From contig NW_020825289.1 of assembly GCF_003286085.1 (NCBI RefSeq), positions 3,286,001 to 3,350,000 on the forward strand: DNA of 64,000 nt. The letters run 5' to 3'. Below are positions 25,461 to 37,400 of this stretch, in pieces. Under the pieces are notes generated by a model. It saw nothing but the letters and a program-made list of their open reading frames with translations. It had not been told where the DNA came from and searched no databases. The position numbers and the translations under genes were made by a program. Each line of letters opens with the position of its first letter. The first letter of the stretch is position 1. This stretch comes from Drosophila persimilis. Its lineage: Eukaryota > Arthropoda > Insecta > Diptera > Drosophilidae.

Positions 25461-25900
25461 GAATATAAATAGCTATATAGAACATTTAGCGATGCCCACA
25501 TAATTTTATACGATTGATGAATCAATTCTATACATGATTGGCCTATTCGAAATATTTCCTTTTATTGGATTTCTATATAGCATTGAAAATTAAATTAATA
25601 GATTGATGAAATTGACAAAAATACCATGGGAGCGCGGCGAAACCAGTATTTCTACAGTATGACCTTCAGAACAGCACCGAAATATACCGCCTCATTTTAA
25701 AAATATGCCTTAAATACTGACGACTTCAAGTTCTATTTTACATATTCCTAGTTTTTGATATTCCGTCGAATATTACTAGCTATATAGAACATTTAGCAAT
25801 GCCATCATAATTTTATGCGATTGATTAATCTATTTCCTACATGATTGGCCTATTCGAAATAATTTTTTCATTCATTTCATTTAATAACCTTAAGTCTTAA
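25461..25900. repeat. Dispersed AT-rich repeat units
   Basis: Two further units of the family seen at 3.3-4.1 kb, at about 25480-25580 and 25785-25860. Between them a second degraded ATATACCG array lies at 25675-25715. No coding signal. Confidence 0.6.
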
Positions 25901-25937
25901 TAAGACTTATTAATAATAATAAAGTCTTAATAATATA

Positions 25938-26740
25938 CTAATCGCTAACATCACTATCGTCAATAACGATGTCGCTGGGATTTTTTAACAGCATTTCAGT
26001 GTTCGGTTCAAAATTCTCGCAACCGTTGTCCTTCCTTAGACCTTGTCTCACATATAAAAGATTTGAAACATTTATATTCTTAAATGTATTGATTTGAGTC
26101 ATTTCAGTCAGTCTGTTAGACATGGGGACCGGTTACTTGTAATAGAGCTGCTGCTGTCGGCTGGTACTTTATAGGTCCTCTTAGGGATAAGAGGGATTAA
26201 GGATTTATCTTCTTCGGGAGGTTTTCCTAGGCATTGAAATGTCAATTGCTGAAGATAATCCTTTTTGGCCCTGATCTTTGGGCGCTCTTTTTCGAGCTGC
26301 CCCTGCTCTGGCGCAAGTAATATTTCCTGCCGCTGCTTGTCGAATAGGTCTTTGCGGTCCATGATCTCCTGATCGCCAATAGTAAGGCAACTCGTTGGGG
26401 CCGGGTTTTCTTTGCTCTGTACAAACGGAACAGAGAAAACTTACGCCCCTCAATAGGTGACCCCTCAAGTCATCATGGCTGTCATCATTCTGAGTGATTC
26501 CATAGTCGCCGACCAGAGCCTCATCTAAATAGTCATCAATGCCGAGGCCTGCGACGAGTTAAGCCAACTGTCCTGGTTGTAGTAGAAATCCTGATCGGCA
26601 GCGGTGTCCACCTTGCATCTGCCCTCCAGCGCCAGCTTTGTTTTCAAAGATGGCTGTACGCCCGGATGGCAAGCCAGACTTGACGCTTGCCCCAGAGACA
26701 GGAGCTATTTCCGTAGACACCGCCGCTGAAGAGAGAGAGA
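25938..26740 (-). pseudogene. Decayed protein-coding gene, family unknown
   Basis: The minus strand reads as a protein only if the frame changes at least twice. Blocks in order are a Ser/Gly-rich part with SGLPSGRTAIFENKAG (about 26700-26630), EGRCKVDTAADQDFYYNQDSW (26630-26560), and GIDDYLDEALVGDYGITQND (26550-26470). An intron-like gap with GTAAGT follows, then MDRKDLFDKQRQEILLAPEQ and KIRAKKDYLQQLTFQCLGKP (26362-26108), then a further shift into a Asp/Ser-rich end at 25938. Charged, non-repetitive sequence with a plausible intron argues for a former host gene rather than a mobile element. The family was not recognised. Confidence 0.4.
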
Positions 26741-27133
26741 TTTCGAGAGAAATGGAGAAGTGAACTTCATTGGGAATTTAAAATACTATGAGAAAGAGCT
26801 GTTCTTCATATTTATAGATGAGCTATGGATTAAAATTGGGGTAAGAAAAATGTATTTGTACATATGTATGTATACATAAATACGTGCCTGTGAGAAGAAG
26901 AACAACGAGCACAGTGGATGAAATGACCGGGACCGTAATCATTATAAGTTATATAATAAAAAACCCTTGGTAATGATTATATTTAAATTGTATACATTTT
27001 TTTCACTGATAATCATTAGTTTTGAGTAATTTGATACAATTTAGACTCATTATTCTTGATCAAAAAAACGAAAACTCAAAAATAATGATTATCTATGATT
27101 TTTATTTTTTTCGATCCACAATTTGTAAGATAC
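26741..27133. other. AT-rich spacer, nothing recognised
   Basis: Low-complexity A/T sequence and a short TATGTATG run; no ORF, RNA gene or repeat boundary seen. Confidence 0.5.
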
Positions 27134-27318
27134 AAATAAATTAAAAACGCACAATCATAGAGAATGACCATATCTCCAGATTGCCGAATCTGGATCAGAT
27201 CAGACCATTATTATAGCCAAAAGGAACAAATCAATTTTCAATGGCTACGCAGCGACTAAGTATTTACTATATGTAGAGCTACTCACAACGTTCCAACGTT
27301 TTAAATATTAATTTAAAC
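27134..27318 (+). repeat. 1-kb dispersed repeat family, short 3' fragment
   Basis: Matches the family from AAAAACGCACAATCATAGAG through GGCTACGCAGCG to CTCACAACGTTCC, with an internal deletion of the middle of that section. It lies 134 bp before a near-complete copy. Confidence 0.7.
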
Positions 27319-27451
27319 CGCGGGACGTTTTGAGCCGCGGCAAAAGCTTGCTCTACTTTATACCCGCAACTCAGTCACAATATACATACATATGTGAGCT
27401 TATGCTTTATAGAATATATTTATATGTCGTTTGTGTAGAAATGCTATTTTT

Positions 27452-28474
27452 TATACCCGATACTCAAAATGAGTATTGGGGTATATTAGATTTGTGGTGA
27501 AAATGGATGTGTGTAACGTCCAGAAGGAATCGTTTCCGACCCCATAAAGTATATATATTCTTGATCAGCATCAATAGCCGAGTCGATTGAGCCATGTCTG
27601 TCTGTCCGTCCCTATTAGCGCCTAGTGCTCGAAGACTGTAAGAGCTGGAGCAACGATGTTTTGGATCCAGACTTCTGTGATATGTCACTGCTACAAAAAT
27701 ATTTCAAAACTTTGCCCCGCCCACTTCCGCCCCCACAAAGGGCGAAAATCTGTGGCATCCACAATTTTAAAGAAATGAGAAAACCAAAAACGCAGAGACG
27801 TAGAGAATGACCATATATTTTAGACTGCAGAATCTGAATTGGATAGTATTATTATTATAGCCAGCATCAAGAAAACAATTTCATTTTTTCTCGCCCTGTC
27901 TCTCTCTAACACACACGTAGCATAGGCGGCTTTGCTTAGAGTAAAACATAAAACATAAAACAAACATCTAGCTAGCGGCTAGATCTAGTAAAACATTAGC
28001 GTTTCAAAATTTCGCCACACCCCCTTCCGCCCCCGCAAAGGACGAAAATCTGGGGATATTAACAAATCTCAGAGACTATTAACGCTAGAGTAACCAAATT
28101 TGGTATTCGCACTCCTGTTAGATCTCACTATAAAACGTATATCTCAAAATTTCGCCCCACCCCGTTCTGCCCCACAAAGGATGAAAATCTGTGGCATCCA
28201 CAATTTGAAGATACGAGAAAACTAAAAACGCAGAATCATAGATAATGATCATATCTATTAGGTTGCTGAATCTGGATCAGATCAGATAAATTTGCACTGG
28301 CTACGCAGCGCCCGACGTCACGCTCAGACTGATTTTCTGCCTCTCTCGCACGCACTCTTTGTCGTGTCGATTAATATTAGCGGCGTCTGCCGGAGGAGAG
28401 CCATACTGACTAAGTATCGGGTATAAATGTAGAGTTGCGGTACGCAGCAACTCACAACGTTCCCCCTCGTTTTA
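27452..28474 (+). repeat. 1-kb dispersed repeat family, near-complete copy
   Basis: Begins TATACCCGATACT and carries the inverse AGTATCGGGTATA at 28413-28425, so the 974-bp body has 13-bp inverted ends. A tail of about 50 bp follows (a hairpin-forming AGTTGCGG...CGCAGCAACT, then CACAACGTTCCCCCTCGTT). GGTATAAATG at the end of the body looks like a TATA box placed about 30 bp before the tail hairpin. The unit has no long ORF. Other copies are at 20341, 31250, 32461 (inverted) and 63563. Confidence 0.85.
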
Positions 28475-29499
28475 ATTTATCTAAATATCTTAGACTTGCC
28501 TCAATGCTACAGCGAATATTTCGCTTTGTCTCTCTTATAAACGGTCCAGATAGAGGAAGATTTCGCGTGTAGCTAGTGTCCATTTCAGCATGGCCGCAAT
28601 TCCGAAATTCCGAGTTTTTTGGGGCGCCATCTAGAGCTCAGAAAACCAAAAAGGCGTTAACAGGTCGAAACGTCAGGCTATCTCGGTTGAAAATGCATCC
28701 AGGAGGATTTGTTAGACGATTTGCCGCCAGAACGTTGGCGTCACTATTCCCTCGTGAAAGTCAATTGAGTCGGTTGCGCATCGGTCCGACGAAAAGGAAA
28801 CAGAAAGAATTTAGTGAAAGAAAAACTCTAGGAAATCTAAATATCTAAATCTAAGATTCGACTGCGAGGTTCTTTGTTGAAGGCGAGTGGGCTATTCAGT
28901 CGTCAGAAGCCGTATAGCGCTGAGTCCGATTGGGGTAAGTGCTGCGAGAAAAGAAGAGAAGGGCTAAAGGAAAATATCAAAGAGTTGTCCCATTTGTAGT
29001 CTTGGCGCTTAGTAAACCGTGTTATTCAGTGCGGATTCGATCGTCCAAGGAAGCCAGCAAGCAAACAACAGCAGCCGCAAGCCTAGCAAAGTGGCGTTTA
29101 AACCTTTGGGATTGTCTGGAAAGCGCTCAGCCATCGGAGAAGCGAGCGTGGAAGCAGAGGGAGAAGACATTTGGGGAGCGCTCGGTCCGCCCAAGCGGCT
29201 AGCTTCCCGGGGCAAGAACATCAAACCCAAAGCGTGTGCTTCCGTTCGCTGAATAACAGCTAGCCTGGCAGGATTTATATACACAGACGTGCGTAGGTGA
29301 CACGTTACATCACTTAAGTGAACAACTCTTTTTTGTTCACTCACTCATGAGCAACACAACACTAACACTAACTGACCCGGGAAACCATGTGCTCTTATTG
29401 TGAACTATTTCTGTTGCTCGGAACAATGTCATTTGAAAGAATGAATTGAATGTGCAAATGAACTCCAGCAAACATTAGCAGAAGTTGGCCTTCCGTCCA
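28475..29499. other. Repeat-region spacer with no recognised gene
   Basis: Open frames at 28576-28848 and 28939-29202 lack protein-like composition and splice context. The stretch lies between pieces of mobile DNA and may be part of one. Confidence 0.4.
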
Positions 29500-30620
29500 T
29501 CAAACATACATACATACATAGGTTTTATGAATCCAGAATCAGGCTGCTGCGAAAACTCTCGCGGTCAGCCAACCGGCTGCTACTCAACAAATATTTTATG
29601 AGTGCCATAAATTCCAAACGTAAACACAAAGTACCCTCAACCATACGACGCAGCGCCATGGTCTGGAAACAACACAAAATACAATCCCCAGGAAAACCCA
29701 AATTACGCCTCTGCTATCCTCCATGGCAGCTACGCAGCTCGTCTTTCAATCTCCAAATTCACCAACTCAAAAAATGAAATATTATGAGCTCTTCTTGGAA
29801 GAGTTTTCCAAAAGGAGTAACTCTTACTGGCTATTTACCGATGCATCAACAAACATCTCTGAAACCGGCTTTGCCGTGGTTAACAGCGAAAACATAATTT
29901 TCGCAGGAGCCTTACTTCCTGATTATTCCTCAGTCTTCACTGCAGAGGCTTTCGCCATTTGCAAAGGAAACCCCCGGTCCATTTACGATCTGCACAGATA
30001 GCCTCTCTACTATTGAAGCTGTCAAAAATTTAAACTGCCACAATAAAGTAATTGCCGAGATTCGAAACCTGTGCAGTCAATATCCAAAAAAACGAACTCT
30101 TTTCTGGGTGTCCAGTCATCAGGTTATCCAAGCAAATGAGTATGCGGACTTAGCTGCAAATCACGTCACAAAAGCCCTTTCCTGCATACTTCCACTGAGG
30201 AAATTGATATAAAAAGGCTCATCACCCAGATCTCATCCCAAAGACACTCTGAAGATTGGAACCAATTCCCCCACCGATACAAGATGTTTAACCCGAGTGG
30301 TTCACCCACGATCTATCCAGCAAAATGTACAAAATCCAAACGGACCATGTTCATCCGCCTACGTATCGGCCATACAAAATTGTCTCATGAACACCTGTTA
30401 ACCGGCAAAACCGCATAACGTTCGCCTTGTGGGGACACTCTCTCAGTGGATCACCTTTTAGATATTTTGTACATAATGGTCAAGGATAAGAAAAGAATTC
30501 TTTGAAGATAAAAAGCCCTCAGCATTTCTTGAGCATACTAAACCTGAAAACATTAATTTAATTAACCAATTTTTAGAAAAATGTAAATTAAACGAATATA
30601 TCTAACAGGAGCAATTAAAC
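29500..30620 (+). mobile_element. 3' part of a non-LTR retrotransposon with RNase H
   Basis: The plus strand reads as the end of ORF2. An RNase H domain (SYWLFTDASTNISETGFAVV, then SSVFTAEAFAICKG) lies at 29723-30000. After a frameshift come FTDSLSTIEAVKNL and LFWVSSHQVIQANEYADLAA (30000-30160). A zinc-knuckle-type tail with FIRLRIGHTKLSHEHLLTGK follows at about 30345-30410. An RNase H after the reverse transcriptase is typical of the I/LOA group. It is broken by frameshifts and lacks its 5' part. Confidence 0.75.
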
Positions 30621-30737
30621 AGCAGAGCTGAAGGCCCTAGTAGCTAGTGCTCGAATAGTTTTTAAGTTAATATTTTATATTAGCCTTAAATTTAATAAAT
30701 AAAATCATTTCAAAAATAAATAATATATTAAATCTAA

Positions 30738-30899
30738 ATGCTGAAGATTTGTCAAATCTCGGCAGCAGCAGCACCAGAAATCCCAAGCAACAGCTTCGAT
30801 GACTCTGATTCGAATGCCTCCTTCGCCTTGAATATGGCTGCCCCACCCGAGGAGCCGCTGGACCCGCTTTCACCTCTCTGTGGTGTTCCCGAGACGTAA
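30738..30899 (+). other. Short ORF, 53 aa, possibly a captured gene fragment
   Basis: ATG 30738 to TAA 30897 reads MLKICQISAAAAPEIPSN, then FDDSDSNASFALNMAAPPEE and an SPLCGVPET end. The composition is like an ordinary Ser/Pro-rich nuclear protein and unlike the mobile DNA on both sides. It has no promoter or splice context and may be a piece of a host exon carried by the repeats. Confidence 0.25.
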
Positions 30900-31249
30900 T
30901 TAATTCCTACTGCGCTAGAGATGGGGAAACAGGTAAGTTGTACCAGGAATCGACATTCCTAGGAATGAAGCAGAAAAACTCAAGGACCCTCTTTGCTATT
31001 CCAGAATAGAACAGGATGACCAGGGAACTGAAGACTTGGAATGAAGCAGAAAAACCCAGAACCCATTCCTATAACATTCCTAAAACTTCAATAGATTCAA
31101 AATATAAAACAATAGAAATTATATGTTGAAGAAAACGAAATGGTTTTGTACAGGCTTTAGTATTCTAAAGTGAGTTCCATGCACACAGGCAACAGTTCGA
31201 GGCAATTTAAAAGTAAGGTTATGTGCAGGCCGTGACACTTATCGTTGAG

Positions 31250-31793
31250 GATGACTATATCTTCTAGAGTGCAAAATCTCAACCAGATCGTATAATTATT
31301 ACAGCCAGAATCAGGAAAACAATTTCATTCTTTCTCTGAGGCATCCACAAATCTCAGAGACTATTAACGCTAGAGTAACCAAATTTAGTATCCGCACTTC
31401 TGTTAAATCTCACTATAAAATGTATATCTCAGAATTTTGCCCCACTCCCTTCCGCCCCCACAAAGGACGAAAATCTGTTGCATCCACAATATTGCAGATT
31501 CGAGAAAACTAAAAACGCAGAATCATAGAGAATGACCATATCTATCCGGTTGCGGAATCTGGACCAGATCAGATCAGATAATTTTTATAGCCAAAAGGAA
31601 CAAATCAATTTGCAGTGGCTACGCAGCGCCCGACGTCACGCTCAGGCTGATTTTTTGTCTCTCTCGCACGCACTCTTTGTCGTGTCGTTTAATATTAGCG
31701 GCGTCTGCCGGAGGAGAGCCATACTGACTTAGTATCGGGTATAACTGTAGAGTTGCGGTGTCCGCAGCAACTCACAACGTTCCCCCTCGTTTT
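31250..31793 (+). repeat. 1-kb dispersed repeat family, 3' half
   Basis: Runs from the CTAGAGTGCAAAATCT part of the unit to CACAACGTTCCCCCTCGTT, including the near-terminal AGTATCGGGTATA and the hairpin tail. It faces the inverted copy at 32461-33524. Confidence 0.8.
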
Positions 31794-32460
31794 TTTTTGG
31801 GAAAAAGACATCGGCAGTCGGCAAAGGCCGGGCGTAAACGAGAAAAGAAAAGGGCCGAGAAAGTTTTTTTTTTATACCCGAGCGAAATGAGGCTCGAAGA
31901 ATAAAAGTGGAGAGAGGAAAGAGTGGAATTTGAGAGTGAGTTTTTTTGTGTGCTTATATGTTATAAGTTCTCGTTCCAGGTCCTAGTCTCCTCCGGAAAG
32001 CGCTTTCGTCTCTGCGGGTTAGTGTAAAAGAAAAACACAGTAAGACTCAACCGAAACAGTTTGACTCAAGACCCACTGAAGACAGTAAAGAGGAGAGAGT
32101 CAAATAATTTATATACTTCCCCTCACTGTTTCTGTTTCTTCCCCCCTTTTCGGTCTGGCCGTTGTTAGTCTTTATATTTGATATAATTGTTCGTTTTACT
32201 TATCATTATTATTAAGGCATTTTGGCATATGCGTCCTTTTTTTTTGGTTTGGGGTTAGTTTTAGTTTAGAAATTTGTTTCTTTAGATAGGATTCAATAAA
32301 TTGTATAATTTTCTAGAATATAGTTTTTTGTTTGCCTTCGGCTAGCCAGATGTCCCTGAGAGCCCCATGAGAACGCAGAGGGGTCATTCCATGAAAATTG
32401 CGATCTAGGAATGGCCAAGGTAGGGAGGGTCAATCCGCCCTCAACGAGATCTGAGGCGAA
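31794..32460. other. Spacer between the inverted repeat copies
   Basis: 667 bp with no long ORF. It contains TATACCCGAGCGAAATGAGG (a partial repeat-like start), purine-rich and T-rich runs, and a stretch near 32370 reading CATGAAAATTGCGATC. It may be the loop of a foldback element. Confidence 0.5.
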
Positions 32461-33524
32461 AACGAGGGGGAACGTTGTGAGTTGCTGCGGACACCGCAAC
32501 TCTACAGTTATACCCGATACTAAGTCAGTATGGCTTTCCTCCGGCAGACGCCGCTAATATTAAACGACACGACAAAGAGTGCGTGCGAGAGAGACAGAAA
32601 ATCAGTCTGAGCGTGACGTCACGCGCTGCGTAGCCACTGCAAATTGATTTGTTTCCTTTGGCTATAAAAATGATCTGATCTGATTCAGATTCAGCAATCT
32701 GATAGATATGGTCGTTATCTATGATTCTGCGTTGTTAGTTTTCTCAAATCTGCAATATTGTGGATGCAACAGATTTTCGTCCTTTGTGTGGGCGGAATTT
32801 TGAGATAAAGGTTTTATAGTGAGATCTAACAGAAGTGCGGATACCAAATTTGGTTACTCTAGCTTTAATAGTCTCTGAGATTTGTGAATATCCCCAGATT
32901 TGCATCCTTTGCGGAGGCGGAAGGGGGTGTGGCGAAATTTTGAAACAAACTCGTCTCGGTCCGATATATTATTAGTGTGGATACCAAATTTGGTTGCTCT
33001 AGCTTTTATAGTCTCTGAGATCTAGGCGCTAATGTTTTACTCTAAGCAAAGCCGCCTATGCTACCTGTGTGTTAGAGAGAGACAGGGCGAGAAAAAATGA
33101 AATTGTTTTCTTGATGCTGGCTATAATAGTAATACGATCCAATTCAGATTCTGCAGTCTAAGAGATCTCGTATCTTTAAAATTGTGGATGCCACAGATTT
33201 TCGCCCTTTGTGGGGGCGGAAGTGGGCGGGGCAAAGTTTTGAAATATTTTTGTAGCAGTGACATATCACAGAAGTCTGGATCCAAAACATCGTTGCTCTA
33301 GCTCTTAGTCTTTGAGCATTAGGCGCTGAAGGGGACGGACAGACGGACAGACGGACGGACGGACAGACGGACAGACAGACATGGCTCAATCGACTCGGCT
33401 ATTGATGCTGATCAAGAATATATATACTTTATGGGGTCGGAAACGATTCCTTCTGGACGTTACACACATCCACTTTTACCACAAATCTAATATACCCCAA
33501 TACTCATTTTGAGTATCGGGTATA
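32461..33524 (-). repeat. 1-kb dispersed repeat family, near-complete inverted copy
   Basis: The mirror of 27452-28474: tail first (AACGAGGGGGAACGTTGTGA), the 13-bp end TATACCCGATACT at 32509-32521, body, and AGTATCGGGTATA at 33512-33524. A (GGACAGAC)n microsatellite of about 45 bp lies at 33334-33380. With 31250-31793 it forms an inverted pair able to fold back on itself. Confidence 0.85.
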
Positions 33525-34416
33525 AAAAGCGTTCGGGGACAGGTCGGAGAAAGGGCCAATTATGTGTTTATGCAAATTTTAGGTCCTCCTTAACTATCGT
33601 CGTAGCACGCACAAATTATAGCTTCGTATTAATGAGGATAGGCCTTAAGTGAAAGGAGGGCAAGATCACCACCCCAATTACCCGACGAGTATCCCAGCCA
33701 GGAATAACTGCGTGCCACCTTCTCCCACTCCCCAACACCTGCCTAGTTCGTTACAAACGCCATCGTCTAGCTTTTGCGCAAGCGCCGCCGCTGTGACTTC
33801 AATTCGATACGAATCGTTGGGATCATTGGAATGGGCTGTTGTCTTATCACTATTACACATATTAATTCAATTCAATTCAATTTCCAAATATCTATCGGAG
33901 TCGAGGTCGGAAAGGTACGCTACGGGGACCTGACGGAGTTTCTTAATATTTTAAATTATTATATTAATTTTTTGTTTTCTATACTTTCACGTCAACCTGA
34001 AGTCGACCGAGTGTGCGGAAAGATACCATACCTGAATATCACCTAATATTCCAAAGTGTGGGAAGGGATTGAGGCTGAGTGTTTCCATAAAAGCTAATTT
34101 TTATTAATACATGTTCATACTAAACTTATGTTCATAGTGTGCATAAGTACAAAGAAGATCGCCTGCACGCAAGCTGTCATTATAGTTAGATTCAAGGTAT
34201 ATTAAATTAATAAGTTAATTGGATTTGCTTGAATATGACGACAATGGTATCCAATCTCATTGATGATCACAACGACTTTCTGTGAGAAGTTTCCTTTGTC
34301 TCGTTCTCCAACGCGCGGCTCGAGTACCTTTGGTTGGGTATACACGTACACGTACATATCACTTAAGTCTGAGTCTGGTACATCGTACATCGACCTGCTT
34401 TGAGAACTACTACATC
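33525..34416. other. Intergenic, nothing recognised
   Basis: A small plus-strand ORF at 33649-33933 is proline-rich with no family resemblance. The sequence contains the 3' UTR of the minus-strand PAN gene near its right end. Confidence 0.4.
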
Positions 34417-37400
34417 TTAGCATGACTCCTTATTGCAGTCGACAAAGTTACTAAACTCCGTGGCATTTGGCGGGCCCTCGCTGTACAGATAGGTGACGGG
34501 CCAGAGGCGGGCGGCGGCGAAATCGCTAAGACTTTGCAATCCCCCAGGGCGAGGTGGATGCTGGCTGTATTCGCTGCTTGCCGCTGTCGCAGGCTGCGAG
34601 TGAGAGTGTTGGTGTGAGTGTGGCTGGTGCTTCTGCTTTTGCTGCTCCTTGGGACTGGCCAAACCAAGGTGGGAGTGCGTCGGCTGTGTTCCGTTCTTGC
34701 CGGGATAGTACCGATCGCTGCACTTGCGCCACTGATCAGACTCGTCGCCCACAAAACACCTGGAAGGTATAGAATAAAGCGAGAAGGCCGACAGTGGGAG
34801 GCAGGAAGAGCGAGATGGACGCCCTTACTTACCAGGGGTAATCGAAGCCCTTGCTGTAGCCACACGGATGATCCGCCTTGCAACAGTAGTCCCAGGAACC
34901 AACCTCAGAGCCGTCCGTCTCGCAGGAGTAAAATCCCGTGATCAGATTTTTCTCGCAGGGACTGCTGCGTCGACAGGGTTTGCCGGAGACCGTGTAATGA
35001 CGCCAGGCCACATCGCCTTTTGCGAATGAGAAGTGCATTTAGAAAAGCCATGGATATGGAAATGGACATAGGGAGTGGGAATTGGTATGCAAGCTGTTGG
35101 TTAGTATTCGGGGAAGAGTTGGGTGGTATTTGGATTCGTCTTTTCTGTTGATTGGTAGGTTGATGCAATGATAGATTGGTTGGTTTGTGTTATATCAGGT
35201 TCCAACTGTACATGCTAGTAATCGTTATACACAAAGCATTCTCCGCTACAAGCTATTTTACAGATTAATATTAGGTATAAATACATTACTAGGTCTAACT
35301 TGGGCTATACAGACTATTTCCCTTGGAACAGCAGGTGGATCTGGAGCCCGCTCGGGTTATTTACACAGTGGGGGAGTTGCAACAGGTTAATAGCTTTAGT
35401 TTACCAGGTTCCCGGAAGATGTCCATTCGTCGATCGTTGTTCACTCGCGATCCGCCAATTGTGTTCACCTTGTCACGACAGGTCCAGTCAAAGGGATTCC
35501 AGGCAAAGAGCCAGAAGTCCCGCTCCTTGGTGTGTGTATAGTGAACATCGAGCTTGAGCTCCGTTTGGTCGAGGTCAGAGAGTTCGCAGTTATGGGAGCT
35601 AGCATGCGAGCTGGGAGGGTTGAAAGAGGTTTTACTGTATATGGATCTTCATTCGGCCTACTCTCTAATTACCCGTAACTAAAGGCATAGCATTTGAATG
35701 GAGTAGTCTCCCTAAATCGTATGCACTCCTTCTTGCAGGCCATCTCCGAAGGCACTGATATCAACTTCTTGATGGCTGGTGGGAGGAGCCTGGCGGGGGA
35801 GCCATAGCCCAGATAGCACACTGCGATGGAAGAGGTTTCTTTACAGGGTGGATCTTTGCTTGGGATCGACTCTACTACTCACGTTTCTTGTGCTTCTCGT
35901 CCACGATGGGCTGAATCTCGCAACCGTGTCCATAGCTGGCGCGCTCGAATATGTCGAAAGCCGCATCCAGGATGAGGTGCCGCTCCTTGTCCATGTCCCG
36001 CACGGGCCAGTCACTTAGCTGGCAATTGTCAATTATGCCCGTGTGCCTCTGTTGGCCATAGCGGTACGCAAAAGCGCGACAGGTAAATTTGGTGGAACGA
36101 ATGCATTCCATTTCGCACTCCCCCACGGATCTCACGGTAAGGGAGTCGCGAACAATGGACTTGAAGAACCGCGTGGCGTCGATGGCTCGGAAGAAACACT
36201 CTGCAAAGATCATCAATACGCTGATCATCAGTCATGTCATCTAGGCCCTTCCGCAAACTTACGCGCATTTCGCGGATCGGAGAGCGCCGTGTTGGGGGCA
36301 CCGCTGTCGTGGCGACGGAGCGGCTGTCTGCAGACATCCATATCGTCCGCCATGGAGTATATGTCATAGTCTCGATCCGGCTCAATGTCCACGTAGTAAT
36401 CCAGCATGTTGACTGGCCTGTCGCAGAGCATGCAATTGTCCCTGCCCGCCTGGTTGTACCGGTAGCTGAAAGTGTGGCAGCTAAAGCTAGGCCGCTGGTC
36501 CGAGCACAGGCGCTCGCACTCCGTCAATGTTGGCACATTGTAGGCGTGCCTTATGGCCGTTTTATGCAGTCGGAAGCCTTCGCTGGTCTTCGCCGAGCAT
36601 TCTGATGGAGGGGCGAAGAATGTTCATGCACTTGTCAATCGGTGGGAGGCTTCCACCTTCACTTTCGCTTTTACTTACCATCCGGCCCGGGGCGTCGTGT
36701 CCACTGTTGTCTGTAATCGTTGCGCCGCTTTGGATAGTCGTCCTCGTAGCTGGAGCCCGGGTAACCCAGCACGGAGTTGGACTCCCGATGCGGTGCCCCC
36801 AGCTGGAAGTAGTTGAAGTCATGGTCCTTGCGTCGCTGCGACTCACTCAGACCCCAGTAGGAGGTGTGCTTACTATTGCTGTTGCTGCCCCCGTAGCTGC
36901 CGCCATAGTTACCCCAGTTTTCCTCGCCCCCGATGAGATACGGAACAAACTTATTGGGCTTCTTGTATGGGCTAGGACCTGCACTAGATCCATCGCGATC
37001 GAGATAATTATGGATAGGACGGCTTGGCTCATGCGGTCGATATGGAGAGAAGTCAGGGCCCGGCCGATAGGGCGGTCGGTACTTGTCGACTCGATCTGTT
37101 TCGGGTCTTGGTGGCCTGTACGCAGAACCATCGTACCCAGAACTGCTCGGTAACGTTTCCCATCGATCTGGTCGAACTGGACTATAGCGTGGGGGATCAT
37201 GACGATCTGCATAAGAGTGATCGCTTCCGTAGCTGCTGGGTGGTGTGTGTCCAAAATAGTCGGAGCCGGCGGATCCAGACCCATGTGAGGAGAACTCATA
37301 GGAAGAGGAGGACGACGACGACGATGACGAAGAAGCGGTGTGCGAGCCTTGGTAATCAGAGGAGAAAGGTCGGTGCTCATAGGAGCTGCTCGGCGCCCTC

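Noticed and set aside
33330..33385. Tandem GGACAGAC units, considered as a CRISPR-like array
   Set aside because: Short perfect microsatellite within a fly repeat, without spacers; a eukaryotic genome context also rules it out.
27452..33524. A single 6-kb element bounded by the outer repeat copies
   Set aside because: The outer copies are in opposite orientation, but the interior holds an independent non-LTR tail and an extra half copy; nested insertions explain it more simply.
36527..37153. 208-codon plus-strand frame opposite the PAN gene
   Set aside because: It mirrors the Ser/Pro/Arg-rich exon on the minus strand, whose spliced frame is far better supported.
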